A program made the position numbers and the translations under genes. Positions 24,726 to 33,750 of a DNA stretch of 64,000 nucleotides are shown piece after piece. Below the pieces are notes generated by a model, which saw only the letters and a program-made list of their open reading frames with translations, made no database searches and was not told the origin of the DNA. The stretch comes from Candidatus Bathyarchaeota archaeon (GTDB lineage Archaea; Thermoproteota; Bathyarchaeia; TCS64): assembly GCA_026394265.1 (NCBI GenBank), contig JAPKYO010000028.1, positions 56,813 to 120,812 on the forward strand. Reading direction: 5' to 3'. Position 1 is the first letter of the stretch; every line of letters begins with the position of its first letter.

Positions 24726-24956
24726 CTACTTTTCGTCTGAATCTGCCTCGACTTCCTCGTCCACGTCTTCAAGGTCTTCCGTGTCGACGTCGTCTTCCTC
24801 GGCGCAGAACTCGCATAGTTTCTCTATTGGTGAGCCACAGTCCTCGCAGAACTTGGCACCGCAGGATTTGCATTTAATGAGCTTGTCGGACTCTTCACCG
24901 CAGATTTCGCACTCTGGCAATTCTTTCACCTTTTTCGAGGGCTTGTCCTCGAGCAC
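24726..24956 (-). CDS. Small zinc-finger protein with acidic tail, 76 aa
   Basis: 76 residues with cysteine pairs CEICG, CKSCG, CEDCG and CEFC, enough for two zinc sites in a cross-braced arrangement, followed by a strongly acidic C-terminus rich in Asp and Glu. Treble-clef or FYVE/RING-like folding is possible but the family is not recognised. A protein-interaction or nucleic-acid role would be conventional guesses. The 210 bp upstream (24957-25166) is very AT-rich and holds no gene; it probably contains this gene's promoter. Confidence 0.7.
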   Translation of the reverse strand: MLEDKPSKKVKELPECEICGEESDKLIKCKSCGAKFCEDCGSPIEKLCEFCAEEDDVDTEDLEDVDEEVEADSDEK

Positions 24957-25166
24957 CTGAAACCGATCGATAGCCTAGAGAAAGGGTGTTCCTAAATTTA
25001 TATGTGTAATTTTGTACGGTATATTTAGGAGTATTTTACAATATATTGTTAAGTAGTTAATATATGTGCATTATTTTGAAAGTATTTAAAACATTACCAA
25101 ATTTATGTTAAAATCGATGGGGGTGTGATGGTTAAAAATAGCTGATCTGTTAAAGAAAGTGTGCCG

Positions 25167-25712
25167 CTATTTCGTCTCCTTGTACCATTCCTCGGGCGCG
25201 CCGTCTATCGATGGGTCGTAGTTGGACGGGAGCAGTTCATCGATGCCGAGGATCTCGGTGACGAAGACCTCGACGACTCCCTTTACTATCGTGCCCTCGG
25301 TGAGGTGGCCTCCGACGGTGGGGACGTCCCAGGCGCCGCCGATGCAGTAGTGGATGGCGGGGAATGGCTCGGATTTCCCGTCGACGATGCGTGTGTGGAT
25401 CATGCCGCTCATGCTGATGAGCATGCTGAGGTTCTCGAAGCTGGCGGCGGTCTCGTTGTGCCACTTGGAGAGGTCCCTGTTGTCGGGTGTCCACATGTAC
25501 ATCTTGGCGGGGGCGAAGCCTCCCATGAAGGCGGCGTGTATCTTCCCGAACCGGATCTTCTTGTCCTTGGCGAACTGCTGGAGTGCCTTGAAGACGTCGG
25601 TGCCCGTCGTCATCCTGACGATGAACTCGCGCCCTCTCTGAGCCTCGACGCAGTGATAGTCGGTGGGTTTGGTTGCTTCGCGTTCCCATGGATCTTTCTT
25701 TCTTGGAGCCAT
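25167..25712 (-). CDS. PPC/DUF296-domain protein
   Basis: 181 residues matching the PPC (DUF296) fold found in plant AT-hook proteins and stand-alone archaeal and bacterial proteins. Visible are GREFIVRMTTGTDVFKALQQ (about 28-47), a run KIHAAFMGGFAPAKMYMW, SMSGMIHTRIVDGK, and the histidine-bearing HYCIGGAWDVPTVGGHLTEG that forms a putative metal site in prokaryotic members. ATG at 25712 (APRKKDPW) is preferred over an upstream GTG. The function of single-domain PPC proteins is unknown. Confidence 0.85.
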   Translation of the reverse strand: MAPRKKDPWEREATKPTDYHCVEAQRGREFIVRMTTGTDVFKALQQFAKDKKIRFGKIHAAFMGGFAPAKMYMWTPDNRDLSKWHNETAASFENLSMLISMSGMIHTRIVDGKSEPFPAIHYCIGGAWDVPTVGGHLTEGTIVKGVVEVFVTEILGIDELLPSNYDPSIDGAPEEWYKETK

Positions 25713-25772
25713 AAACACCGATCACTACCTCGTTGATGGGTGGTTAAAACTTTGGACGGTGTGGCGTCGCGT

Positions 25773-28211
25773 CTACTGTGTGGTGTTTGGCTCGATGAGT
25801 ATCTGGCCTAGGGAGAGGGTCCAGCCGGGTTGGAGCTGGCTGCCCCTGAACTCCAGTTCGGTCTCCTGGCCGAGGCTGAGGTTGAGGGTCAGTTTGTACC
25901 ACCCGTCGCTGATCGCCTGCAGCTCCTCTGGCTTGACCCATTTGCCTACTAGGGTCTGTCTCCCGTTCCTCGTTGCGATGTCTGCGTAGAAGATTGGGGA
26001 TTCGGTGGTCTGCGTCAGCTTTGTTGGTTTGATGTGGTAGGTTACTGTGTAGTTGCCTGCGGGGAGGTTTAGGTATGGTCCGAACCACGCGACTTCGAGG
26101 GGCAGTTGACCGTTGGCTGTCGAGGTGATGAGTCGGTCTGCGGTTACCCTGCTTGTCGCCACGTTGAGGTCCTGGGAGTTTACGGATCTCGTTGATTCGC
26201 GGGGGGTGGGGTCTGGTAGCATTTCGACGTGCACGTCGTCGAACAGGATCGTCGTTAGGTCGCTGGCCTCGAACCTGAATTCGACCGCTGCCTTCGCCTG
26301 TTTGAGGACGAGGATGATGGTGATCTTTGTCCAGTTGCCCGGTGTGACCTCGTAGCCGTAGATGTCTCTCTTGGTTACGACGTTGCCTGAGTCATAGACG
26401 TCGAAGGTACCGAGGTATCCCTCGTAGTTTGAAGGAGGCTTTATGCTGAATGTGAGTCGGTAGGCGCCTTCATTCATGAATTCGTATGGTCCGTATACGA
26501 GGTGGCCTTCCCGGCTGCCCGACGTGGATTCAGCCACGTTCCCTGTTTCTGATGTTGGGTCGTGGATGATTGTACCCTTGCCTACGTATAGGCCGCTGTT
26601 TACGGTGTATATTCGGGGGTAGGAGTCAGCCAAGTTCACTCCGGCGACGTCTTCCCTTGTTATGAGGACGGCGCTGTCCTCATAGGATGCGATCTTGTGG
26701 CCGGAGCCTTTGCTTAGCGCGTTCTCGAAGACGTATGAGGTGGAGGCGTCGTAGGTTCTGAGGTCGAGTAGTATGTAGTCGGATTTTGAAACAAGTTCAT
26801 CTATGTAGTTTTTTAGGTATCTTTCCTGGTCTCCGTTTGGTGGAAGCGCGGGCAGGACGTACGCGTTTATGCGGTCGCTGAAGTGGGGGAAGATGTGGTT
26901 CTGCGTGAGTATGGACGCGGATTTTGGTACCTCATCTATCAGGTGGTGTAGTTTGTTGACTCTATCGGTTACATCGGTTGAGGGGGGGTACCATAAGACC
27001 GTGGTTTTCGAGTTTAGGATGTTGGAGACTGGGCTCAATGGACTGATGAGGACTGCGAAGAGTACCGTGATCGTCAGCATTTTCCGGGCTAATCGGTATT
27101 TTTCACCCTCAAAATGGTGAGCGTAGACGAGGATGAGTGCGATGAAGATGGGCACTATGAGATAGAGGGAGTAGTGGGAGCCAATCATGTAGTAGGCTTG
27201 GTAGTTGGAGAGGAGAAATGGGGAGAGGAGAAGAAGTGTGGGGATAATGGATCTTGTGGTAAGTGGGAGGAACAGGAGAGGGCCGAAGAGAAATACTATG
27301 TATAGTAATTTTAGCACTGGGTCGTAGGATAGAGCCTGAATTACGTCGGCTAGATGTGTTAAGATGTATAGGGGGAGCAGTACCGTGTTTCCGCTGTATT
27401 GAATCACGTTGAAGACGCTGGACGCGAGGTATTGTTGCTTGAATAAGGGATTGATCACGTAGCCGGACATGAGCCACTTTGCTATGAAATAGTAGACTGT
27501 TCCGAATAGTGTCGTTAGTATTGTGATGTGTACCTTGTTGGGTTTGAATTGTTTAAATTGGTTGAGTAAATCTCTTGGTTGGTCATATATTTGGAGGCAG
27601 AGGAGGGAGACTATTACTATCACGAAGGATAATTCGAAGATCATTAAGGTTAGGAGAAATGTGAGGGGGTACAGTTCCCATCGCTCTTTCATGAAGAGGT
27701 AGAGGGTTGTGAATAGGAGGAGTGGGAGGAATACTTGTTGTTGAAAATCAAACCAGTTTGCCCCCTGAAGCCCGGGGTATAGGAGATAAACGAGGGATAT
27801 GTAGAGGCTGAGTTTCTTGTCTTTGAGGAGTATGTTTGAGAGAAAAAATAGGGGGATGGCTGCTGAGGCGAGGAGGAGTGCCTTGATTCCGAGTAGGGTG
27901 GTGACTCCGGGGAACAGGTAGTAGATTGGGAGTAGGAGAACTAGTATTGGGCTGAAGTGGATGACGAAGTAGGACCCGGAGCCGTTGAAGTATAGATCCG
28001 GGGTGTAGTAGAAGGGTTTTCCTTCGAAGACGGTGTCGTGGAGAAGCTGATTGAATACCCCTAGGTCCCACGCATAGCTTGAGAATGTGTAGTGTTTGAG
28101 GTATGTGAAGTAGCTGAAGACGGCGGTGTAGGTTAGTACGCTTAGGATGAGGATTGTTTCGATTTTATGTTCGTTGATGAGTGCATAGAGGGTCTCCCTG
28201 AGGGGCTTCAT
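25773..28211 (-). CDS. Large DUF2079-type membrane protein with C-terminal extracellular domains
   Basis: 812 residues. The N-terminal half has about ten membrane helices and the DUF2079 signature: WDLGVFNQLLHDTVFEGKPF (about 48-67), HFSPILVLLLPIYYLFP, then DFQQQVFLPLLLF. DUF2079 is related to GT-C glycosyltransferases that use lipid-linked sugars; the early WDLG and HFSP residues lie in the external loop expected to hold the active site. The last 300 or so residues are non-membrane, with two beta-rich segments (LTFSIKPPSNYEGYLGTFDV; TVTYHIKPTKL) that resemble carbohydrate-binding sandwiches. A role in surface glycan assembly is inference. Confidence 0.8.
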   Translation of the reverse strand: MKPLRETLYALINEHKIETILILSVLTYTAVFSYFTYLKHYTFSSYAWDLGVFNQLLHDTVFEGKPFYYTPDLYFNGSGSYFVIHFSPILVLLLPIYYLFPGVTTLLGIKALLLASAAIPLFFLSNILLKDKKLSLYISLVYLLYPGLQGANWFDFQQQVFLPLLLFTTLYLFMKERWELYPLTFLLTLMIFELSFVIVIVSLLCLQIYDQPRDLLNQFKQFKPNKVHITILTTLFGTVYYFIAKWLMSGYVINPLFKQQYLASSVFNVIQYSGNTVLLPLYILTHLADVIQALSYDPVLKLLYIVFLFGPLLFLPLTTRSIIPTLLLLSPFLLSNYQAYYMIGSHYSLYLIVPIFIALILVYAHHFEGEKYRLARKMLTITVLFAVLISPLSPVSNILNSKTTVLWYPPSTDVTDRVNKLHHLIDEVPKSASILTQNHIFPHFSDRINAYVLPALPPNGDQERYLKNYIDELVSKSDYILLDLRTYDASTSYVFENALSKGSGHKIASYEDSAVLITREDVAGVNLADSYPRIYTVNSGLYVGKGTIIHDPTSETGNVAESTSGSREGHLVYGPYEFMNEGAYRLTFSIKPPSNYEGYLGTFDVYDSGNVVTKRDIYGYEVTPGNWTKITIILVLKQAKAAVEFRFEASDLTTILFDDVHVEMLPDPTPRESTRSVNSQDLNVATSRVTADRLITSTANGQLPLEVAWFGPYLNLPAGNYTVTYHIKPTKLTQTTESPIFYADIATRNGRQTLVGKWVKPEELQAISDGWYKLTLNLSLGQETELEFRGSQLQPGWTLSLGQILIEPNTTQ

Positions 28212-28289
28212 TCATCTTTGTTTGGTCTAATAAAATTTCAAGACTAAGTAACTGATGATTTGAGAGAGCGCGTACAAACAGGCGACGCG

Positions 28290-28709
28290 TTAACTGATTT
28301 TTAGTAGTTCCTGTAGGATGCCGAGTTGTGTCGGGTTGGCTTTGACGATGTCGCTTGTGCTGAGGATGCCGAGGACTTTATCCTTGTCCATTATGACTAG
28401 TTGTTTGATCTTTTTCTTCGCCATGAGTTTGGCGGCGTCTTCGATGGATGTGTCGGGTTCGATGGTTATGAGGGGGCTGCTCATGATGTCTTTGGCCCTG
28501 ACCGTGCTGGCGTCGAGGCGTGGCTCGACGATTCTGCTGAGTATGTTTTTGCTCGTGATGATGCCTACTGGGCGGTTGTTGTTTGTGACGATGACGCTGC
28601 CTACGTCGAATTTGTTCATCTTGACGACGGCGTCGTGTGCGCTGTCGTCTGTGCGGACGGTTTTGACGTTTTTCGCCATGATGTCTCGTACTAGGATTAT
28701 TCCGCTCAT
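28290..28709 (-). CDS. Two-CBS-domain protein
   Basis: 139 residues comprising one Bateman module. Each half has the CBS pattern: VRDIMAKNVKTVRTDDSAHD with NNRPVGIITSKNIL, and AKDIMSSPLITIEPDTSIED with KDKVLGILSTSDIV. Such modules bind adenine nucleotides and usually regulate a partner protein; none is fused here. It is oriented away from a degenerate CBS fragment on the other strand (28746-28922), with only 36 bp between them. Confidence 0.9.
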   Translation of the reverse strand: MSGIILVRDIMAKNVKTVRTDDSAHDAVVKMNKFDVGSVIVTNNNRPVGIITSKNILSRIVEPRLDASTVRAKDIMSSPLITIEPDTSIEDAAKLMAKKKIKQLVIMDKDKVLGILSTSDIVKANPTQLGILQELLKIS

Positions 28710-28745
28710 AGAATCACCGAGAAGGGCTGGGTTGATCTTGGTTCG

Positions 28746-28922
28746 GTGGGATTTGAAGTTTTATTATGTTTGGAGCGTTTGGAAACGGGGGAGGATCTTG
28801 TCGGCATCCTGTCGCTGACGGATGTGGCGATGCTGTATCCCGCGATGTACGCGACGATGAAGCGGCTTCAGGAGAGTCAGGCTCTTCCGGTTGAGGAGGG
28901 TGTGGGCTTCTACATCTGTTGA
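28746..28922 (+). pseudogene. Remnant of a CBS-domain gene (3' part)
   Basis: The plus-strand frame ending at TGA 28922 reads EDLVGILSLTDVAMLYPAMY and continues to a VEEGVGFYIC terminus. The VGILSLTDVA segment is the final strand-helix of a CBS domain, but the rest of the domain upstream is missing and replaced by sequence without CBS similarity. A nominal GTG at 28746 could start a short peptide, though a truncated gene is more likely. It lies between an intact CBS gene and part 2 of repeat element B. Confidence 0.6.
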
Positions 28923-28935
28923 GTGTTTCGTCGTG

Positions 28936-29108
28936 CGTGCACGTGGGGGGGAGGGGGGTATATTCGTCGTCGTCACGATTCCGGTGAATTTGGGTGGTTT
29001 TGGTGTTTGGGGTGTTTTTCTGGGTCTGTTGGCGGCGACGGGCGGCGGATGCTCGTCGCGTGTGGCGCGGATTATGGCGTGCTACCTATGATAACGAAAA
29101 AAAAATAT
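28936..29108 (-). repeat. Dispersed element, copy B, part 2
   Basis: This is the reverse complement of 6641-6820 in element A, with exact blocks of 31 bp (28963-28993) and 25 bp (29031-29055). It starts beside the CBS remnant and joins part 1 directly at the AAAATATTTT run near 29098-29110, without the gene found between the parts in copy A. Confidence 0.85.
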
Positions 29109-29111
29109 TTT

Positions 29112-29445
29112 GTAGGGAATGGATGCTCCTTTTGCTTAGATCGGCGTGTCATCCGAGCCATTTTCTAGCTCCTTTTGGGTGATGGCGTCGTTTCTGCCGG
29201 TATTTGGGGTACCCCCCTTTTTTCGATGGGGTAAGTACATTTGATGTGTCTTTTCGCACCCATAGTCGTCGTTTAAGCCAGTTTGATGGTGCGAAAAGCG
29301 TCGTTTTGAGTGTACTTTTCGTGCATTTTTGGGTCGGTTTGTGTACGTTTTTGTACATTTTCGATCGGTAACGGGGCGTTTTTAGGGCTTCTTTCGGGGA
29401 ATGGCGTGAGAAAAATAGGAATTGGGGGTACCCCCCTCCCCCCCT
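29112..29445 (-). repeat. Dispersed element, copy B, part 1
   Basis: Reverse complement of 5761-6057 with scattered substitutions. It keeps the outer GGGGGTACCCCC palindrome (near 29424-29436), the second GGGTACCCC block near 29207, and the TGTACA-spaced pair. It carries about 50-60 extra bases not present in copy A, which form a hairpin with 13-base arms (29250-29263 and 29286-29298). The outer end abuts the 3' end of the LarA-like gene. Confidence 0.85.
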
Positions 29446-29455
29446 TCTTGTGTGT

Positions 29456-30688
29456 TTATTCGTTTGCGGCGTTGGATTCGCTGATCTGCATGGAGGCGCA
29501 TGGGTATATGGCGACCTTTGCCTTTGAGCCGTGTGTCTCCTCCATGAGTGCGAGGGCTTCCTTCCACGTCTTGACCCACTTTGAGCCTTCGCCGTAGTAG
29601 TGTTCGTCGGCCTTCATGAGGCCGCTCGGGGAGACGCATATGACGCGCCCCATCTTCCAAGGCTTCTTGGTGTAGACGTCTGGTTTCCAGCCCTGGCCGC
29701 CGTAGTCTGTGCCGAAGCGGCCGTTGTAGAAGTGGACGCGGCACCCCTCGGGGGTGTAGAGTAGGTAGACGAGGTCTCCGCCCTTGCGGACGGATTCGAG
29801 GGCTATGTGGTAAGATTTGTAGCCCTCGTTGGCCATGGGGTAGGTGTTGCCTATGCTTATGTCGGCGTCGGGCACGACCTTGGTGACGTAGTGGGCGCGT
29901 GCGCGTCTTACGCCCTCGCGGTGTGCCTCGATCATGTCGCCTGAGACGAGGTCGCAGGGGTCTGAGTCCTCGTTGAGGATGGCGTGGACGACGAAGTTGA
30001 GGCCGGCCTTGAGGGAGGCTTCCTCTGAGTCGAGGCGGCGCTCGTTGCTGCTTACCTTACCGGGGTCTGTTCCCTTCTTTATGGCGTGGTTGGGGCTGAT
30101 GGATTCTACTGCGGCGACGCCGGGTAGGATCATCTTGCTGCCTCCTCCGAATCCGTAGCCGAAGTGGGGCATGATGCTGCTTATGGTGACCTTGAGGTCG
30201 CAGCTCATGACCTCCTTGTTTATGAGGATGGGGGTTCCGCGGCTGGTTTTTCCGAGGTCTACGAAGCTCTCGTAGGGGTTGTGGTTGAAGACTAGATATT
30301 TTTCACAGATGTCCTCGCCGAGTTTCTTCTGGAAGTCGAAGAGCATCCGCCCCGTGTGGGCGCCCGACGCCATCATGAATACTATCTTGTCGTCGGCTAT
30401 GCCGCCTCTGTGCAGTTCGCTTAGGACTGAGGGGAGGAGCTGCGTCGTCTTGGTTGGGCGCGTCATGTCGTCGAAGATGATTACGCATTTTTGTTTGCCC
30501 TTCGCGATTTCACTCAGGGGCTTAGTGCCGAAGGGGTGTTGGATCTTCTCCTCGATTTCGCGAGGCTTGAGGGCCTTGGCGTCGTGCCCCTTCATCTTCT
30601 GGACGTGGACGTCCCACGAGTCGGGGAAGGTTAGGGTCTCGGGTTTCCAGCCATACCACTCCCAAGCAGGTACGCTGATAGACTTCAT
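29456..30688 (-). CDS. LarA-like (DUF2088) protein
   Basis: 410 residues with a DUF2088/LarA N-terminal domain: IIFDDMTRPTKTTQLLPSVL (about 69-88) is the family's catalytic-cofactor region motif, followed by FMMASGAHTGR, and PHFGYGFGGGSKMILPGVA (about 174-192), where LarA has the lysine bound to the nickel-pincer cofactor. LarA catalyses lactate racemisation, but many relatives racemise other 2-hydroxyacids. No larBCE cofactor genes lie nearby. The 3' end touches repeat element B. Confidence 0.8.
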   Translation of the reverse strand: MKSISVPAWEWYGWKPETLTFPDSWDVHVQKMKGHDAKALKPREIEEKIQHPFGTKPLSEIAKGKQKCVIIFDDMTRPTKTTQLLPSVLSELHRGGIADDKIVFMMASGAHTGRMLFDFQKKLGEDICEKYLVFNHNPYESFVDLGKTSRGTPILINKEVMSCDLKVTISSIMPHFGYGFGGGSKMILPGVAAVESISPNHAIKKGTDPGKVSSNERRLDSEEASLKAGLNFVVHAILNEDSDPCDLVSGDMIEAHREGVRRARAHYVTKVVPDADISIGNTYPMANEGYKSYHIALESVRKGGDLVYLLYTPEGCRVHFYNGRFGTDYGGQGWKPDVYTKKPWKMGRVICVSPSGLMKADEHYYGEGSKWVKTWKEALALMEETHGSKAKVAIYPCASMQISESNAANE

Positions 30689-30798
30689 GGATAAGACCTG
30701 CCTTCCCGTCTCTTAAAGACGTAATCTCCGCTTCGAAAGCGTAAGTGACCGCTACAGATATCAGCTTAGAATAAATAGAGTATTCATGGGGATGATGT

Positions 30799-31623
30799 TT
30801 GGAGTATCAAAGGGACCTGAGGAGGGAGTTCCCGAAAGTCTTCGACAGGGCTTACGAGCAGATGCGTAAGTTCCGCCACGTTAGAGACATTATGACGCCG
30901 AAGGTCATCACCATCACCGAGGACAAGACCATGGCCGACGCCGCCAAGGTGATGGGTGAGAAACATATTGGTAGCCTCATCGTTGTCGCAGATTCTAAGC
31001 CGAAGGGCATAGTCACGGAGAGGGACCTGCTCAGCGGCGTATTGGCCCTCGGTAGGGACCCTGCGAAGACCAACGTCGGCTCGGCGATGTCTTGGCCCCT
31101 CGTCACGATCCCGCCTGACGCCCCGATCAAGGAGGCCGCCAAGATCATGATGAGGAGAAAGGGGAGGCTCGCCGTGATGGAGAAGGAGAAGCTCATCGGC
31201 GTCGTCTCCGCTTCGGATTTCATCAGGAGCCTTCCCGACGTGCCCGAGACCGTCGTCAAGGTGGAGGACTACATGACTACGGAGGTCGTCGTCGTTGACG
31301 AGGGTAAGTCGGTCGCCGAGATCGTCGTCACGATGGGGAAGGCGAGGATAGGAAGCGTACTCGTCACAGCCGAAGGAGTGCTGAAGGGCATCTTCACCGA
31401 GCGTGACCTCCTGACGACGTTCCTGAGGAAGGGCAAGTCCCTCGACGCCCCAGTTAAGGGATACGCGTCCACGCCGCTGATCGTGGCCCCGGGTTGGATA
31501 AGCGTCTACGAGGCGGCGTACATCATGGCGGATAGGCACATCAGGCGACTGCCACTGGTTGAGGAAGAAGAACTCATCGGGATAATCACGGCGCGCGACC
31601 TCGTCGAAGCCTACGCCATGTAG
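30799..31623 (+). CDS. Four-CBS-domain protein
   Basis: 274 residues forming two Bateman modules with four CBS repeats: VRDIMTPKVITITEDKTMAD, GSAMSWPLVTIPPDAPIKE, VEDYMTTEVVVVDEGKSVAE and KGYASTPLIVAPGWISVYE, each followed by the hydrophobic GIVTERDLL- or GIITARDLV-type strand-helix. A short N-terminal helical segment precedes them. Likely a nucleotide-sensing regulator with unknown partner; the next gene is GMP synthetase, which makes purine-nucleotide sensing plausible but not shown. It starts at TTG. Confidence 0.9.
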   Translation: MEYQRDLRREFPKVFDRAYEQMRKFRHVRDIMTPKVITITEDKTMADAAKVMGEKHIGSLIVVADSKPKGIVTERDLLSGVLALGRDPAKTNVGSAMSWPLVTIPPDAPIKEAAKIMMRRKGRLAVMEKEKLIGVVSASDFIRSLPDVPETVVKVEDYMTTEVVVVDEGKSVAEIVVTMGKARIGSVLVTAEGVLKGIFTERDLLTTFLRKGKSLDAPVKGYASTPLIVAPGWISVYEAAYIMADRHIRRLPLVEEEELIGIITARDLVEAYAM

Positions 31624-31703
31624 CCTCCGACTCCATTTCTACATACGTGGTTGCATATTCGCGTAACAAAACCCATATAGAGACATCGGGGTTGTGTTGA
31701 TCA

Positions 31704-33260
31704 ATGTCCCACGATCAGCTTCCGGATGGGATCGTGATCCTCGACTTCGGCGGCCAGTACTGCCACCTGATCGCCCGCCGCGTCAGGGAGATGAAGGTCT
31801 ACTCAGAGATCCTCCCAAGCGACGCCTCACTCGACGAGGTTTTAGACCTAAAGAAAACGATGAGGCTCAAGGGCATCATACTCTCGGGGAGCCCAAGCAG
31901 CGTCAACGCCCAGAACTCGCTCAGGCTGGACGAGGGAATCCTCGGCCTCGGCGTCCCGGTGCTCGGCCTCTGTTACGGCCACCAGTTACTGGCTCAGATA
32001 AACAAGGGGGATGTCCGGAAGGGGGCGGTCAAGGAGTATGGTTCGAGAACCGCCTACATTGACAGGGCTGAGGGCATCCTGAAGGGGATGGAGAGGGAGG
32101 AACCCGTCTGGATGAGCCACGGGGACACCGTATTCAGCCTCCCCAGCTGCTTCAACGTCCTCGCCCACACCGACTCCGCCCCAGTCGCAGCCTTCAGCTA
32201 CCCCGAGAAGGGCGTCTACGGCCTCCAGTGGCACCCAGAGGTCAAACACACGACACACGGAGACCGCATGCTCCACAACTTCGTATTCGACATCTGCAAA
32301 TGCAAACCCAACTGGCACCCCGCCGACGCGGTAGAAGAAGGAACAGAGACCGTAAAGACGCAGGTAGGAGGAGGAAAAGCGATCATCGCCCTCAGTGGCG
32401 GGGTTGACTCCAGCGTCGCGGCCGCGATTGTCAGCAAGGCGCTTGGAGATAAGATCATGGCAGTCCACGTCGACCACGGCTTCATGCGAATGAACGAGTC
32501 GGAGCAGGTCAAGGAGGCCATGGATCGCATAGGCGTAAACGTGAAGGTCGTCGACGCCAAGGAGAGGTTTCTGAAGAGACTTCAAGGCGTCACCGACCCC
32601 GAGAGGAAGAGGAAGATCATCGGCGAGGAGTTCATCAGGGTCTTCGAGGAGGAGGCCCGCCGCTTCGGCGCCGAGTACCTCGTTCAGGGCACAATCTACC
32701 CCGACAGGATCGAGTCCGGGATAACCCGCCACGCCGACACCATCAAGACCCACCACAACGTGGGCGGACTCCCACTGCACATGGAGTTCAAGGGAGTCGT
32801 CGAGCCACTGAAGGACCTCTACAAGGACGAGGTCCGCGCCCTCGGCGCGAAGATGGGGCTACCCAAGGAACTCGTCTGGCGCCAGCCATTCCCCGGCCCG
32901 GGGCTCGCAGTCAGAATAGTCGGCGAAGTGACCGAGGAAAAACTCGACGTACTCAGGAAGGCGGACGCGATAGTCACCGAGGAGGTGGAGAAGTCTGAGA
33001 TAGCGGGCATCCCCTGGCAATACTTCGCCGTCCTGACCGACACCAAGAGCACAGGAGTCAAGGGAGACGAACGCGCCTACGGCTGGACGGTCGCCATCCG
33101 CATAGTCGAGAGCGTCGACGCCATGACCGCCAACTTCACGAGGGCGCCATGGGAACTCCTCGAGCGCATGAGCAACAAGATCACCAACAGCATCCCGCAG
33201 GTCACGAGGGTGGTCTACGACGTGACGAACAAGCCCCCGAGCACGATAGAGTGGGAGTAA
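31704..33260 (+). CDS. guaA: GMP synthase (glutamine-hydrolysing), fused GATase and synthetase
   Basis: 518 residues converting XMP to GMP with ATP and glutamine. The N-terminal class I glutaminase has GLCYGHQLLA (Cys 90) and LQWHPEV (His and Glu near 177-179). The synthetase P-loop is ALSGGVDSSVAAAI (about 229-242), followed by GVDxSV-type DHGFMR, and the C-terminal dimerisation part has PFPGPGLAVRI and a final NKPPSTIEWE, the usual end of GuaA. Both domains are in one chain, whereas many euryarchaea encode them separately. The archaease gene follows after one base. Confidence 0.97.
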   Translation: MSHDQLPDGIVILDFGGQYCHLIARRVREMKVYSEILPSDASLDEVLDLKKTMRLKGIILSGSPSSVNAQNSLRLDEGILGLGVPVLGLCYGHQLLAQINKGDVRKGAVKEYGSRTAYIDRAEGILKGMEREEPVWMSHGDTVFSLPSCFNVLAHTDSAPVAAFSYPEKGVYGLQWHPEVKHTTHGDRMLHNFVFDICKCKPNWHPADAVEEGTETVKTQVGGGKAIIALSGGVDSSVAAAIVSKALGDKIMAVHVDHGFMRMNESEQVKEAMDRIGVNVKVVDAKERFLKRLQGVTDPERKRKIIGEEFIRVFEEEARRFGAEYLVQGTIYPDRIESGITRHADTIKTHHNVGGLPLHMEFKGVVEPLKDLYKDEVRALGAKMGLPKELVWRQPFPGPGLAVRIVGEVTEEKLDVLRKADAIVTEEVEKSEIAGIPWQYFAVLTDTKSTGVKGDERAYGWTVAIRIVESVDAMTANFTRAPWELLERMSNKITNSIPQVTRVVYDVTNKPPSTIEWE

Positions 33261-33261
33261 A

Positions 33262-33687
33262 TTGACCGGATTCAGCTACCCGCCCGGGGGACCACCCGCC
33301 GACCTGCTCGTAGAGGGCAGCGGGAGAACACTCGGGGAGGCGGTGGCAAACGTCGCCCTCGGGATGCTCAACAGGATCACGCCCCTAGAGGGAATCACGG
33401 AGAGGGAGACCTACAGGGCCGACGTCGAGGGCACCGACCTGCAGAGCCTCATATTCAACCTGCTCGACGAGCTACTATTCCTAAACGACTCGGAGGGCCT
33501 TACCGCGAAGAACCTCACCGTTGAGATCGATGAGGGGGAACTCAAGGCAAGCGCAGTTGGGCGAGGTGAACGCTTCAGCGCCGCCACACACGAGGTAGGC
33601 ATCGCGGTGAAGGCGGTGACCTACCACATGATGAAGGTGGAGAAGACTGCTGAAGGCTACAGTGTCCGCGTGGTCTTCGACACCTAA
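33262..33687 (+). CDS. Archaease
   Basis: 141 residues of the archaease family, which stimulates the RtcB RNA ligase in tRNA splicing and RNA repair and may act as a chaperone for RNA-modifying enzymes. The family hallmarks are GRTLGEAVANVALGMLNRIT (about 22-41), DLQSLIFNLLDELLFLNDSE (about 58-77) and VGIAVKAVTYHMMKVEKTAE (about 113-132), with aspartate and the terminal VVFDT calcium-site residues. It starts at TTG one base after guaA, so the two share a transcript. No rtcB is in the window. Confidence 0.92.
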   Translation: MTGFSYPPGGPPADLLVEGSGRTLGEAVANVALGMLNRITPLEGITERETYRADVEGTDLQSLIFNLLDELLFLNDSEGLTAKNLTVEIDEGELKASAVGRGERFSAATHEVGIAVKAVTYHMMKVEKTAEGYSVRVVFDT

Positions 33688-33750
33688 CCTCGCCTACGGG
33701 ATTATGGGTTTTTATATAGATGAAAAGACTGTTAAAAACAGGTGTTCTGA

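Noticed and set aside
24957..25166. Possible RNA gene in the AT-rich gap
   Set aside because: No stable hairpin or conserved RNA motif was seen; the sequence looks like promoter-type AT-rich DNA.
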